Positions 1-7,410 are shown, counted from the stretch's first letter. The stretch: DNA of 11,342 nucleotides from Deltaproteobacteria bacterium UBA2385 (GCA_002343455.1 DDSR01000189.1:4697-16038); one strand, 5' to 3'. Notes: a model not told the origin generated them from the letters alone. Made by a program: numbers and translations.

Positions 1-4
1 CTCC

Positions 5-58
5 CCCCGCAAGCGGGAGGAGGATTGGATCTCCGTCTTGGTCCCCTCGCTTGCGGGG
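5..58. repeat. Pair of REP-like palindromes forming an inverted repeat, possible terminator
   Basis: Bases 5-15 (CCCCGCAAGCG) are the exact reverse complement of bases 48-58 (CGCTTGCGGGG), an 11-base inverted repeat with a 32-base spacer. Pairing can continue inward with gaps to about 21/42. Each arm is also a small palindrome: CCCGC-AA-GCGGG at 6-17, and CGC-TT-GCG at 48-55 with partial flanking pairing. The layout is thus two short palindromes head to head, as in REP/BIME-type intergenic repeats. It lies just after the stop of the leftward TPR gene, so it could end that transcript or protect its 3' end. There is no T-tract on either side, so a classical intrinsic terminator is not supported. 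The left window edge may cut a longer array. Confidence 0.5.
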
Positions 59-72
59 CGGAGGTGCCTATA

Positions 73-516
73 TCAGCCACCGAGGCCTCGCAGCGCGTTC
101 TGCCGCCCGGCCTCGTGCAGCGGCTCCTTCGGCTGCAGCGCCCGGGCGCGCTCATACGCCTCCAGCGCCGCCGCGTGATGACCGAGGAGCTGCAGCGCGT
201 CCCCCCGGCCGTGCCAGGCCCATGGGTTCTCGGCGTCGACGGCCAGGATCTCCCCGAACAGAAACAGCGCCTCACCGTAGGCGCCGGTCGCGAAGGCCTG
301 CCGGGCACGCTCGATGTCGGGGAGGTCGGGGAGGACGACCTCCGGCGCGGGGCCTCGATCAGGACGAGCGAGGGCTTGAAGCGCCGAGTCGGCGGGGCGC
401 GGCAGCAACCGCCTCAAGAGCGGTGAGAGGCGCAACACGAGGCGATCCAAGCGCCGAGCCCACACCGGCCGCTCCGGAACACCCTGCCGGATCGGCGTCG
501 ATCCGGGCTCGCTCAC
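73..516 (-). CDS. Small TPR-repeat protein, second gene of a leftward pair
   Basis: This is a 147-residue protein of unknown specific role. The C-terminal half contains two tetratricopeptide-like helical pairs, at about residues 66-95 and 97-131. The second is close to consensus: W100, G105, L108, G112, A118, Y121, A125 and P129 fall at the expected positions. TPRs are protein-interaction scaffolds, so an adaptor role is likely. The N-terminal 60 residues are Arg/Leu/Pro-rich, with a basic amphipathic stretch at about 20-40. No signal peptide or membrane segment is seen. The start is taken as the GTG at 514-516, which overlaps the TGA of the upstream gene as GTGA. No Shine-Dalgarno site precedes it, so translation is probably coupled. 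The frame stays open far upstream, but that part is Gly/Arg/Pro-rich and opposes better coding sequence, so it is a high-GC artefact. Confidence 0.78.
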   Translation of the reverse strand: MSEPGSTPIRQGVPERPVWARRLDRLVLRLSPLLRRLLPRPADSALQALARPDRGPAPEVVLPDLPDIERARQAFATGAYGEALFLFGEILAVDAENPWAWHGRGDALQLLGHHAAALEAYERARALQPKEPLHEAGRQNALRGLGG

Positions 517-2318
517 AACGCTCGCCGCGGCGACGGCCAGGTGACCACATGGCCGGACTCGACCAGCCGCAGCCAGGGCTCCAGCTCGGCCTCCCGGCCG
601 GCTTCCACGTCCTCCAGGGCCTGGGCCAGGGCCTCGTCGAGCACCAGGATGCGCGGAGTTCCGGCCAACCAGACGACGGCGACCTCGACCCGGCCTTCCT
701 CGTCGAAGCGGTCGTTGTCCTCGATGTCTTCGGCCTCGAGCACGTCTTCGTCCAGCCAGGCGCGGCGCAGGGTGCGGTTGAGGCGGTTGACGCCCTGGCC
801 TGCGGGCGGCGGGGCCTCGGGAACCACCGCGTAGAGCTCGGCCTCCTCGTCCCGGCGGGGCAGGTCCTGGACCAGGGCCTCCAGGGCGACGAGATCGGCG
901 TCGGCGCCGCCCTCCTCGGCCCACCAGGCAGCGAAGCGGGCGGCGAGGGTGCCGGAGCGGTCGAAGTGGTCCGAGGCGGCGAAGCGCCAGCCGACCTCCT
1001 CGGGCTCGGTCATGGACTCCCAGGTGTCGGGCAGCGCGTCGGCGAGGCCCTCGAGCAGCTGGTCGAGGCCGGCGTCGATCTGCGCCTCCCGCAGCAGGAA
1101 GCGCATGCCCATGGCCCCGACCGCCGAGCTGAGCCGGTCGGGTAGCAGCGCCGCGACCTCGTCCAGCGCCCCCAGCGCGGTCTGGATGGCCTGGGCGGCC
1201 CGAGACTCCTCCCCCTCGGTCAGCAGCCCCGCGGCGACCTGGGCGAGAACGTCGATCTCGGGCAGGAGGCGGTCCTCGATCGGGCCCTCCCCGGCGTGCT
1301 CCAGCACCAGCAGCAGCCGGTAGCCCAGGTCCTGCACTGCCCGCCGGGCGCGCAGTCGGCGCATTTGCCCTGGATCCGCAGTGAGAGGCCCGCTGCACAA
1401 CGAATGGGTCGTGCGCGCGACCCGCAGGGCCATGCCCACCATGCTGTCGCTGTAGTCGACCCCCGGCCGACAGAAACGCTCGACCCAGGCCCCAAAGGAC
1501 CAGGCGGTGAGCCGGTTCCAGTGGCCCAGCAGGTAGCCCTCGGCGTCGGACTGGGCGTCGATGCCGGGCACCGGGGTCGAGACCGGCCGACCGCTCTCCA
1601 GCATCTCCAGGCAGGCCGCCCACTCCCGCGCCAGGTGGGCCTCGCTCCAGCGGGCGCTGCGCAGCCCGGCTTCCCTCTCCTGACCAGCAAAGACCCGCAG
1701 CGAGGCCCGCTCGCAGTCCAGGCAGCCCTCCCGGGTCGGCGAAGCCAGCGCGTGCCGCGGACAGCGCGCCCGGCCGATCTCGTCCAGGCCGTACCAGTGC
1801 AACACCGGCAGCAGCTCGCCCAGCCGCGCCCCCAGGCAGGCCTCGAAGCGGGTCATCTCCGGGTGCCAGTACCAGCCGACCACGCCGTGCAGCAGCTCGT
1901 GGCTGCGCCACTTGGCCCGGTGGTTCGGGTTGAAGGGGCTGTGCGGATCGTCCTGGAAGAAGCTGAAGTACTTCGGCTCGGCCAGCACCCCGTCGCTCCA
2001 GGTCGGGACCGTGCCCGCCTGCCAGACGGCGATCTCGGGGTGCAGCTCCTCGGGCATCGGGATGCGGACCCGCAGCTCGTGGTGGGTGAAGGCCCGGCCG
2101 ATGCGAGCGGCGAGCAGGCCGGCGCGGGCGGCGGCGGGAGAGCTGAGCAGCTCGATCCCGGGGCAGCCCAGCTGGCCGAGCAGCGCCTCCAGCCCGGGCC
2201 CGGGACGTGCACCCAGGAAGGCGTCGACCAGGGCCTCGGGAGGAGGCAGCAGGGCCCCGGGATCGACCGGGAGGGCCTCACCCTTGAGGGCGGGGAGCAG
2301 GTCGGGGAGGTCGAGCAC
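513..2318 (-). CDS. Unrecognised protein with HELLH zincin-like motif and CxxH/CxxC cluster
   Basis: I do not recognise this 601-residue family. The most striking part is residues 117-202. It has an aromatic and Asn/His-rich approach (FFQDDP, FNPNH), then H140-E-L-L-H144, an HExxH signature typical of zinc metallopeptidases, followed by G148, H152, E159 and E168 as possible extra ligands. A possible second metal site follows: C186-x2-H189 and C199-x2-C202. The C-terminal half is Glu/Ala/Leu-rich and looks helical, ending in an acidic stretch at about 520-545. No signal peptide or membrane helix is evident, so it is probably cytoplasmic. The start is a GTG at 2316-2318; an in-frame TGA 12 bases upstream rules out an earlier start, and only a weak GGGGG serves as ribosome site. 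It overlaps the downstream TPR gene by four bases. Peptidase activity is a guess: the spacing after HExxH fits neither metzincins nor gluzincins exactly. Confidence 0.72.
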   Translation of the reverse strand: MLDLPDLLPALKGEALPVDPGALLPPPEALVDAFLGARPGPGLEALLGQLGCPGIELLSSPAAARAGLLAARIGRAFTHHELRVRIPMPEELHPEIAVWQAGTVPTWSDGVLAEPKYFSFFQDDPHSPFNPNHRAKWRSHELLHGVVGWYWHPEMTRFEACLGARLGELLPVLHWYGLDEIGRARCPRHALASPTREGCLDCERASLRVFAGQEREAGLRSARWSEAHLAREWAACLEMLESGRPVSTPVPGIDAQSDAEGYLLGHWNRLTAWSFGAWVERFCRPGVDYSDSMVGMALRVARTTHSLCSGPLTADPGQMRRLRARRAVQDLGYRLLLVLEHAGEGPIEDRLLPEIDVLAQVAAGLLTEGEESRAAQAIQTALGALDEVAALLPDRLSSAVGAMGMRFLLREAQIDAGLDQLLEGLADALPDTWESMTEPEEVGWRFAASDHFDRSGTLAARFAAWWAEEGGADADLVALEALVQDLPRRDEEAELYAVVPEAPPPAGQGVNRLNRTLRRAWLDEDVLEAEDIEDNDRFDEEGRVEVAVVWLAGTPRILVLDEALAQALEDVEAGREAELEPWLRLVESGHVVTWPSPRRAL

Positions 2319-2440
2319 GGTAGCCCCCGCTCAGCGGATGATGTCGAAGCCAGAGGCCGACTCGTATTGCCTCCACCCGGCCTTGGCGACCCTTCGGACC
2401 CCGGCCGGACACGTTAGGACCGCCGCCGCAAGGAGGCCCC
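2319..2440. promoter_or_regulatory. Divergent intergenic spacer, promoters not resolved
   Basis: These 122 bases separate two divergently transcribed groups, so start signals for both should lie here. It is the only gap over 100 bases in the window. I looked for -35/-10 pairs on both strands. TTGGCG at 2383-2388 and TTAGGA at 2414-2419 are 25 bases apart, too far for a sigma-70 promoter. TATTGC near 2365 has no partner. CCGGCCGG near 2401 is palindromic but unremarkable at this GC content. No operator or riboswitch is evident. A regulatory role rests on gene layout only. Confidence 0.35.
2431..2436 (+). promoter_or_regulatory. Shine-Dalgarno site AGGAGG for hcrC
   Basis: A perfect AGGAGG lies four bases before the GTG at 2441 and decides that start. 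It is the strongest ribosome binding site in the window and fits the first gene of an operon. Confidence 0.75.
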
Positions 2441-2971
2441 GTGCCCGACGAGATCGTCCTGAAGACCACCATCAACGGCGAGTCCGCCAGGCTGCTGGTG
2501 CCCGCCAACCGCAGCCTGTTGGACATGCTGCGCGAAGACCTGGGCCTGACCGGCAGCAAGCACGGCTGCGACGTCGGCGACTGTGGGGCCTGCACGGTCC
2601 TGCTCGACGGCCAGCCCCGCCTCTCCTGCATCACCCTGGCGGCCGAGGCCGACGGCCGCGCCGTGCGGACGATCGAGGGCATGGCCGAGGGCGGCCTGCT
2701 GCACCCGATCCAGGAGGCCCTCCACCGCCACGTCGGCGCCCAGTGCGGCTACTGCACCCCGGGCATCGTCATGGCCCTGGCCCCCCTGGTGGACGACCCC
2801 GACCAGGCCGTCGACGACGAGACCTTGAGAGAGGTCCTCGGCGCCAACATCTGCCGCTGCACCGGCTACACCCGGATCCTCTCCGCCGCCCGGGAAGTCC
2901 TGGCCGGCGGCGACCGACAGCGGGGCCGGGCCGCCGGGGCCCGCGAGCCGAGCGATGGAGGGACGGCCTGA
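2441..2971 (+). CDS. hcrC: 4-hydroxybenzoyl-CoA reductase gamma subunit, two [2Fe-2S] clusters
   Basis: This 176-residue protein is the iron-sulfur subunit of a xanthine-oxidase-family enzyme. The N-terminal plant-ferredoxin-like domain holds C43, C48, C51 and C63 (CDVGDCGAC then C). The C-terminal helical domain holds C102-G-Y-C105 and C138-R-C140, which bind the second cluster near the molybdenum centre. Both sets are complete. In 4-hydroxybenzoyl-CoA reductase these clusters relay electrons from the FAD/[4Fe-4S] subunit to molybdenum. The length is normal plus about 20 hydrophilic residues at the C-terminus. The start is GTG with AGGAGG upstream. The stop overlaps the hcrA start by one base (TGATG). 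On its own it could be any molybdenum-hydroxylase small subunit; the specific name comes from the HcrB neighbour. Confidence 0.88.
   Translation: MPDEIVLKTTINGESARLLVPANRSLLDMLREDLGLTGSKHGCDVGDCGACTVLLDGQPRLSCITLAAEADGRAVRTIEGMAEGGLLHPIQEALHRHVGAQCGYCTPGIVMALAPLVDDPDQAVDDETLREVLGANICRCTGYTRILSAAREVLAGGDRQRGRAAGAREPSDGGTA
2957..2962 (+). promoter_or_regulatory. Shine-Dalgarno site GGAGGG for hcrA
   Basis: GGAGGG inside the end of hcrC lies eight bases before the ATG at 2971. It supports this start, which matters because the frame is open for over 1 kb upstream and because the protein has a non-homologous N-terminal extension. Confidence 0.6.
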
Positions 2972-5454
2972 TGGACCGCAGCGACGATCTGGACCGCAAG
3001 GCCGCGATGGAGAAGCGGGTGGCCGAGCGACTGGCCGCCCGGGCCGCCAAGGAGGCCGCCCAGGCCCAGCAGGCCGAGGAGCGCACCGCGGCCGATGTGA
3101 CCGATCCCAGCACCTATATGGGCCCGGCCGACACCCGATCCGGCCAGCCGGCCGAGGGCGGGGTCGTCGGGGCCGGCGGGCGCGGCAAGATCGACGGGCT
3201 GGCCAAGATCACCGGCCGGGCGATCTTCGCCGACGATCTGAAGCTGCCGCGGATGGCCCACGCCAAGGTGCTGCGCAGCCCCCACCCGCACGCGCGCATC
3301 GTCAGCATCGACACGCACGAGGCGCTGGCGATGGAGGGCGTGCTGGCCGTGGTCGTGGGCACGGATCTCCCCACCCGGCACGGGGCCATCCCGGTCGTAA
3401 TGGACGAGACCGCCCTGGCCCTGGACAAGGTCCGCTACATCGGCGAGCCCGTGGCCTGCGTCTGCGCCACCAGCGAGGAGCTGGCCTGGTTGGCCTGCCA
3501 GCGCATCAACGTCGTCTACGAGCTGCTGCCGCCGGTGCTGACCATCGAGGACGCCTTGGACGCCGACAAGCCGGCCATCCACGAGTGGCGGCGCAAGGGC
3601 GGCAACGTCCTGCGCAAGGTCGACCAGAGCTACGGCGACGTCGACGCCGCCCTGGCTGGCTCGGACCTGGTCCTGGAAGAGAGCTACGAGTACCCGGCCA
3701 GCACCCACGTCCCGCTCGAAGCGCACTGCGCAGTGGCCGCCCCCTCGGACGAGGGCCGCCTGACCGTCTGGTCCAGCACGCAGAACCCGCACTACATGCA
3801 CCGCACCCTGACTCGGGTCCTCGGCATGGAGCAGGCCTCCATCCGGCTGATCAAGCCCGATGTCGGCGCCGGCTACGGCGGGAAGTGCGACACCTTCTGC
3901 AGCGACATCCTCTCCGCCCACCTCGCCCGCCTGCTCGGCCGACCGGTGAAGATGGCGATGGAGCGCGAAGAGGTCTTCTACGCCCACCGCGGCCGCCATC
4001 GCACCCGGATGTGGCTGAAGATGGGCATGAACAAGGACGGTCGCATCACGGCGATCGACTTCAAGGCCTGGGCCGATGGCGGCGCCTACAGCAGCTACGG
4101 GGTGGTCACCAGCTACTACCTGGGCGTCTTCATGCCCCTGCCCTACCGGCTCGACAACTACCGCTTCGAGTCGACCCGACTGTACACGAACCACCCGCCG
4201 GCCGGCCCCAAGCGCGGCCACGGGGCCATCCAGCCCCGCTTCGCCCTCGAAGTCCACCTCGACCGCATGGCCCGGGCGCTGGGCCTGGAGCCCGCCGATG
4301 TGCGGGCCAACAACCTCTTCCCGCCGGACTCGATCACCGTCAACGGCCTGCGCATCACCAGCATGGGCCTGCCCGACTGCCTGGCCCAGGTGCGCGAGGC
4401 CAGCGGCTACGACGAGAAGGTCGGCCTCCAAGATAGCGGGCCCTTCAAGCGGGGCATCGGCCTCGCCGCCAGCGCCTATATGTGCGGCGCCCTGCACCCG
4501 ATCTACCAGACGGACACCCCGCACAGCGGGATCCAGCTCAAGATCGACCGCTCCGGCCGGGTGACCGCCTTCACCGGCACCGCCGACTGCGGCCAGGGCA
4601 GCAACCACATGGTCGCCTGCGTCGTCGCCGAGCGCCTGGGCATCCAGCCCGAGATGATCACGGTGATCGAGGCCGACAGCGATCTGTGTCCGGTCGACCT
4701 GGGCTCGTACAGTTCCCGGGTGACCTTCATGGCCGGCAACGCCGCCCTGCACGCCGCCGAGACGATGCGCAGCCGGCTGGTGACCGCCGTCGCCGACAAG
4801 TTCGGGGTCCAGCCCGAGGATGTGCTCTGCTGCGACGGGCAGTACAGCGCCGGCGACCAGGCCCTGAAGTGGACCGATGTGATCGAGCTGGCCGAGAGCC
4901 GCTTCGGCACGCTGGGCGCCACCGGCAGCTACCGGCCTCCCAAGATCGGCAGCCGCTTCCGCCGCCAGAGCGTCGGCCCCTCGCCCGCCTACAGCTTCAC
5001 GGCCCAGGTCGCCGAGGTCACCGTCGACGAAGAGACCGGCATCGTCACCGTTCACGACATCTGGGCGGCCCACGATCTGGGCCGGGTGCTGCACCCCGAG
5101 ATCGCCATGGGCCAGATCGAGGGCTGCGTCTACATGGGCGTGGGCGAGGCGATGCTGGAGGAGCAGCGCTACCGCGACGGAGTGATGACCACCCCCAGCA
5201 TCCTGGAATACCGGATCCCCACCGTCTATGACACGCCGGAGATCCACGCGATCCTGGTCGAGTCGCACGATCCCGAGGGCCCCTTCGGCGCCAAGGAGTG
5301 CGGCGAGGGCCCCCAGCTCTCGACGGTGCCGGCCATCGCCAACGCCATCTTCCACGCCAGCGGGATCTGGTTGACCCACCCCCCCTTCACCCCCGAGAAG
5401 GTCCTGCGCGCCCTGCGCCAGCGGGATCTCCAGCGCGCCCGCGAGGCCACCTGA
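2971..5454 (+). CDS. hcrA: 4-hydroxybenzoyl-CoA reductase alpha subunit, molybdenum-cofactor binding
   Basis: This 827-residue protein is the large catalytic subunit of a xanthine-oxidase-family enzyme. In the named family it removes the phenolic hydroxyl of 4-hydroxybenzoyl-CoA reductively, giving benzoyl-CoA. The conserved fold starts at about residue 67 (GKIDGLAKITGRA). Molybdopterin-contacting signatures are VGAGYGGK at 298-305, RGHG at 415-418 and GQGSN at 541-545. The C-terminal GAKE (773-776) leads to E779, at the place of the catalytic glutamate of this superfamily. Stretches such as REEVFYAHRGR, YTNHPPAG and GSYSSRVTFMAGNA match, from memory, Thauera HcrA better than xanthine dehydrogenase. 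Residues 1-65 are extra: charged, Ala/Glu/Arg-rich and probably helical, with no Tat signal. The ATG overlaps the hcrC stop by one base, and its own stop overlaps the hcrB start likewise. The true substrate could be another aryl-CoA. Confidence 0.86.
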   Translation: MDRSDDLDRKAAMEKRVAERLAARAAKEAAQAQQAEERTAADVTDPSTYMGPADTRSGQPAEGGVVGAGGRGKIDGLAKITGRAIFADDLKLPRMAHAKVLRSPHPHARIVSIDTHEALAMEGVLAVVVGTDLPTRHGAIPVVMDETALALDKVRYIGEPVACVCATSEELAWLACQRINVVYELLPPVLTIEDALDADKPAIHEWRRKGGNVLRKVDQSYGDVDAALAGSDLVLEESYEYPASTHVPLEAHCAVAAPSDEGRLTVWSSTQNPHYMHRTLTRVLGMEQASIRLIKPDVGAGYGGKCDTFCSDILSAHLARLLGRPVKMAMEREEVFYAHRGRHRTRMWLKMGMNKDGRITAIDFKAWADGGAYSSYGVVTSYYLGVFMPLPYRLDNYRFESTRLYTNHPPAGPKRGHGAIQPRFALEVHLDRMARALGLEPADVRANNLFPPDSITVNGLRITSMGLPDCLAQVREASGYDEKVGLQDSGPFKRGIGLAASAYMCGALHPIYQTDTPHSGIQLKIDRSGRVTAFTGTADCGQGSNHMVACVVAERLGIQPEMITVIEADSDLCPVDLGSYSSRVTFMAGNAALHAAETMRSRLVTAVADKFGVQPEDVLCCDGQYSAGDQALKWTDVIELAESRFGTLGATGSYRPPKIGSRFRRQSVGPSPAYSFTAQVAEVTVDEETGIVTVHDIWAAHDLGRVLHPEIAMGQIEGCVYMGVGEAMLEEQRYRDGVMTTPSILEYRIPTVYDTPEIHAILVESHDPEGPFGAKECGEGPQLSTVPAIANAIFHASGIWLTHPPFTPEKVLRALRQRDLQRAREAT

Positions 5455-6398
5455 TGCTGCCCCTGCCCTCGTTCTCGTTGCTGGCGCCCGATCGCCTGGA
5501 CGACGTCCTCGCCCCCCTGGGCCAGCCGGGCGTGCGCCTGCTGGCCGGCGGGACGGATCTGCTGCCCAGCATGAAGCACCGCCTCTTCAAGCCGGCGACC
5601 CTGCTCAGCCTCAGCCGGGTGCCCGAGCTGGCCCGGATCGAGCCGACCGAGGACGGCGGCCTGCGCATCGGCGCGATGGCCACCCTGCTGGGCGTGCGCC
5701 AGGACGCGCGGGTCCGGGCGGGCTGGCCGGCCCTGGCCTCGGCTTGCGCGACGGTGGCGACCCGCACCATCCAGGCCATGGGCACCCTGGGCGGCAACGT
5801 CATGCTGGACACCCGCTGCTTGTACTACAACCAGCCGGCGGGCTGGCGGGCCAGCATCGGCGGCTGCCTCAAGGCCGAGGGCAGCGTCTGCCATGTCGCC
5901 CCTCGGGGGACCGGCTGCTACGCCGCCCAGAGCAGCGACACCGTGCCCTCCCTGATGCTCTACGAGGCTGAGCTGGAGCTGCTCAGCCGCCGCGGCAGCC
6001 GCCGCCTCGCGCTATCCGAGCTGTTCTCCGCCGACGGGCGGGACGGCCCCCGGATCGAGCGCGACGAGCTGCTCCGCGCGGTGATCCTGCCTCCCCCCGG
6101 GGCGGTGGTCCTGCACCGCAAGGTCCGCCCCCGCGGGGCGATCGACTACGGCATGCTGCTGGTGGCGGTGCGCCGCCAGGGCGACGGCGGAAGCGCGGTG
6201 ATCAGCGCGCTGGGGCCGGCCCCCGTCTCTGTCCGCGTCGAGCAGCTCGGCGACCTCGCCCAGGCCGCCTGGAAGGCCAGCAACCCCCTCTCGACCCACT
6301 CCTGGAGCAGCACCTGGCGCAAGCATATGGTCCGGATCGAGGTCGCCCGCGCCGTGGCTGAGCTCACAACCCCTCGTCTGGCAATCGCACATGGCTGA
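5454..6398 (+). CDS. hcrB: 4-hydroxybenzoyl-CoA reductase beta subunit, FAD plus [4Fe-4S]
   Basis: This 314-residue protein is the FAD-binding subunit and the most diagnostic gene of the set. FAD pyrophosphate-binding motifs are AGGTD at 31-35 and MGTLGGN at 109-115. Between about 118 and 158 it carries the insertion that distinguishes 4-hydroxybenzoyl-CoA reductase from other xanthine-oxidase-family enzymes: DTRC-x-YYN, GGCLK, VCHV and GCYA supply C122, C138, C146 and C155 for an extra [4Fe-4S] cluster. From memory these align with the Thauera HcrB ligands with no gaps. In that enzyme the cluster receives electrons from a low-potential ferredoxin and passes them to FAD. The C-terminal FAD-domain tail is intact (about 275-305). 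The ATG overlaps the hcrA stop by one base, with GAGG seven bases upstream. The 3' end overlaps the acyltransferase gene by eight bases. Confidence 0.9.
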   Translation: MLPLPSFSLLAPDRLDDVLAPLGQPGVRLLAGGTDLLPSMKHRLFKPATLLSLSRVPELARIEPTEDGGLRIGAMATLLGVRQDARVRAGWPALASACATVATRTIQAMGTLGGNVMLDTRCLYYNQPAGWRASIGGCLKAEGSVCHVAPRGTGCYAAQSSDTVPSLMLYEAELELLSRRGSRRLALSELFSADGRDGPRIERDELLRAVILPPPGAVVLHRKVRPRGAIDYGMLLVAVRRQGDGGSAVISALGPAPVSVRVEQLGDLAQAAWKASNPLSTHSWSSTWRKHMVRIEVARAVAELTTPRLAIAHG

Positions 6399-7410
6399 CT
6401 CCCCCGACTCCGCTCCCCGGGCCCCGGTCACCCCCGCCGACCTCGCCCGCTGGGCCTTCTGGGGCCCGCTGCGCGACGCCCTCGACCCGCACCGGCCGGC
6501 CCGGGTCAAGGCGCTCGGCGCCGCCTGGCACCTCCACCACCTGACGGCCCGCGGCGGGCGTGTCCTGATGGAGGACGAGCTGCGGCGCTGCTTCGGCGAG
6601 CGCTACACCGCCGCCGAGTACAAAGGGCTGGTCGCCGACGCCTACCGCCGCGGCTGGAGGGTCCACCTCGAAGAGCTGCTGCTGGGCAAGGTCGACGCCG
6701 AGACGGTCGAGACCTACATCCGCTTCGAGGGGCGGGCCAACCTGGACAGAGCCCTGGAGGGCGGCAAGGGTGCGATCTACACCTACCCGCACGCCGGCGC
6801 GGTGATGCTGATGCTGGCCTGGCTGGCCCACCGCGGCTATCGATATGTACAGTTCGCCGCCCGCGGCCTGCCCCCGCCCGAGATCGCCGCCCTGAACCCG
6901 GCCCTGATGGCCAGCAACCCCGTGCGCGAGCGGGTCCGCAAGGTGCGCGAGGAGAACGAGGACAAGGTGCCCTGCACCTTCCTGACGATGGACCAGCCGA
7001 CGCGGGAGCTCTACCGCCGCCTCGCCGACAACGAGCTGGTCGGCATCGCCTTCGACGGCCGGGCCTCCCAGAAGTTCTTCGTCCACGACTTCCTGGGCCG
7101 CAAGGCGGTGCTCAGCTCGGGGCCCTACCGGCTCGCGGTCAGCCGCGGAGCGCCGATCGTCCCGGCCTTCTGCCACACGCCTCGCCAGGGGCCGGCCGTC
7201 TGCCGGGTGGGCGAGCCCCTCTTCCCCGGCAAGGACTGGCGGGAGCTGGCCCACGAGGTCCTGCGCCAGGAGGCCGCCTGGATCGCCGAGGAGCCCGCCG
7301 AGTACGGGCTCTGGCTGGTGCACTGCCGCCGCCGCGCCGCCCTGGACGACCACCCCCTCTTCGGCGACGTCGCCCCCGACGAGCGCTGGAAGCGCTGGGA
7401 GCGCGCGTGA
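6391..7410 (+). CDS. LpxL/HtrB-like lipid acyltransferase with altered active-site motif
   Basis: This 339-residue protein resembles the lysophospholipid acyltransferase superfamily, nearest the LpxL/HtrB type that moves an acyl chain from a carrier to a lipid or glycolipid at the inner membrane. Family landmarks in order: GGKGAIYTYPH at about 124-134 (normally followed by the catalytic acid), a moderately hydrophobic helix at about 136-147, VGIAFDGR at 217-224, the FLGRKAVLSSGPYRLA segment at about 234-249 and the GAPIVPAF strand at 253-260. The catalytic motif should read H-x4-D/E, but here it is H134-A-G-A-V-M139, so the acid is missing. No clear N-terminal membrane anchor is seen. It may be a weak or redirected transferase, or use an acid elsewhere. 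The ATG lies within the last codons of hcrB (8-base overlap) with no clear Shine-Dalgarno site, which implies translational coupling and a shared function. Confidence 0.75.
   Translation: MADSPDSAPRAPVTPADLARWAFWGPLRDALDPHRPARVKALGAAWHLHHLTARGGRVLMEDELRRCFGERYTAAEYKGLVADAYRRGWRVHLEELLLGKVDAETVETYIRFEGRANLDRALEGGKGAIYTYPHAGAVMLMLAWLAHRGYRYVQFAARGLPPPEIAALNPALMASNPVRERVRKVREENEDKVPCTFLTMDQPTRELYRRLADNELVGIAFDGRASQKFFVHDFLGRKAVLSSGPYRLAVSRGAPIVPAFCHTPRQGPAVCRVGEPLFPGKDWRELAHEVLRQEAAWIAEEPAEYGLWLVHCRRRAALDDHPLFGDVAPDERWKRWERA

Noticed and set aside
517..1911. Upstream open part of the minus-strand frame that ends in the TPR gene
   Set aside because: It overlaps the HELLH gene on the same strand in another frame, and its translation is a low-complexity Gly/Arg/Pro/Ala mixture. 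Only the part after the GTG at 516 looks like protein.
2383..2419. TTGGCG and TTAGGA as a sigma-70 promoter for hcrC
   Set aside because: The spacing is 25 bases, well outside the 16-18 expected, and the -10 match is poor.
1912..2970. In-frame open extension ahead of hcrA, which would give a 1180-residue protein
   Set aside because: It runs antisense to the HELLH gene and through hcrC in the wrong frame, with Arg/Pro/Ser-rich translation. The ATG at 2971 has a Shine-Dalgarno site and stop overlap.
2866..5379. 837-residue antisense open frame opposite hcrA
   Set aside because: It is antisense to a clear molybdenum-cofactor subunit, and its Gly/Asp/Val/Ala/His-rich composition is typical of the shadow frame of a GC-rich gene.
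2441..6398. Carbon monoxide dehydrogenase or xanthine dehydrogenase as the identity of the three-subunit enzyme
   Set aside because: The medium subunit carries the four-Cys [4Fe-4S] loop specific to 4-hydroxybenzoyl-CoA reductase, and I do not see the Cys-bearing active-site loop expected of CO dehydrogenase.
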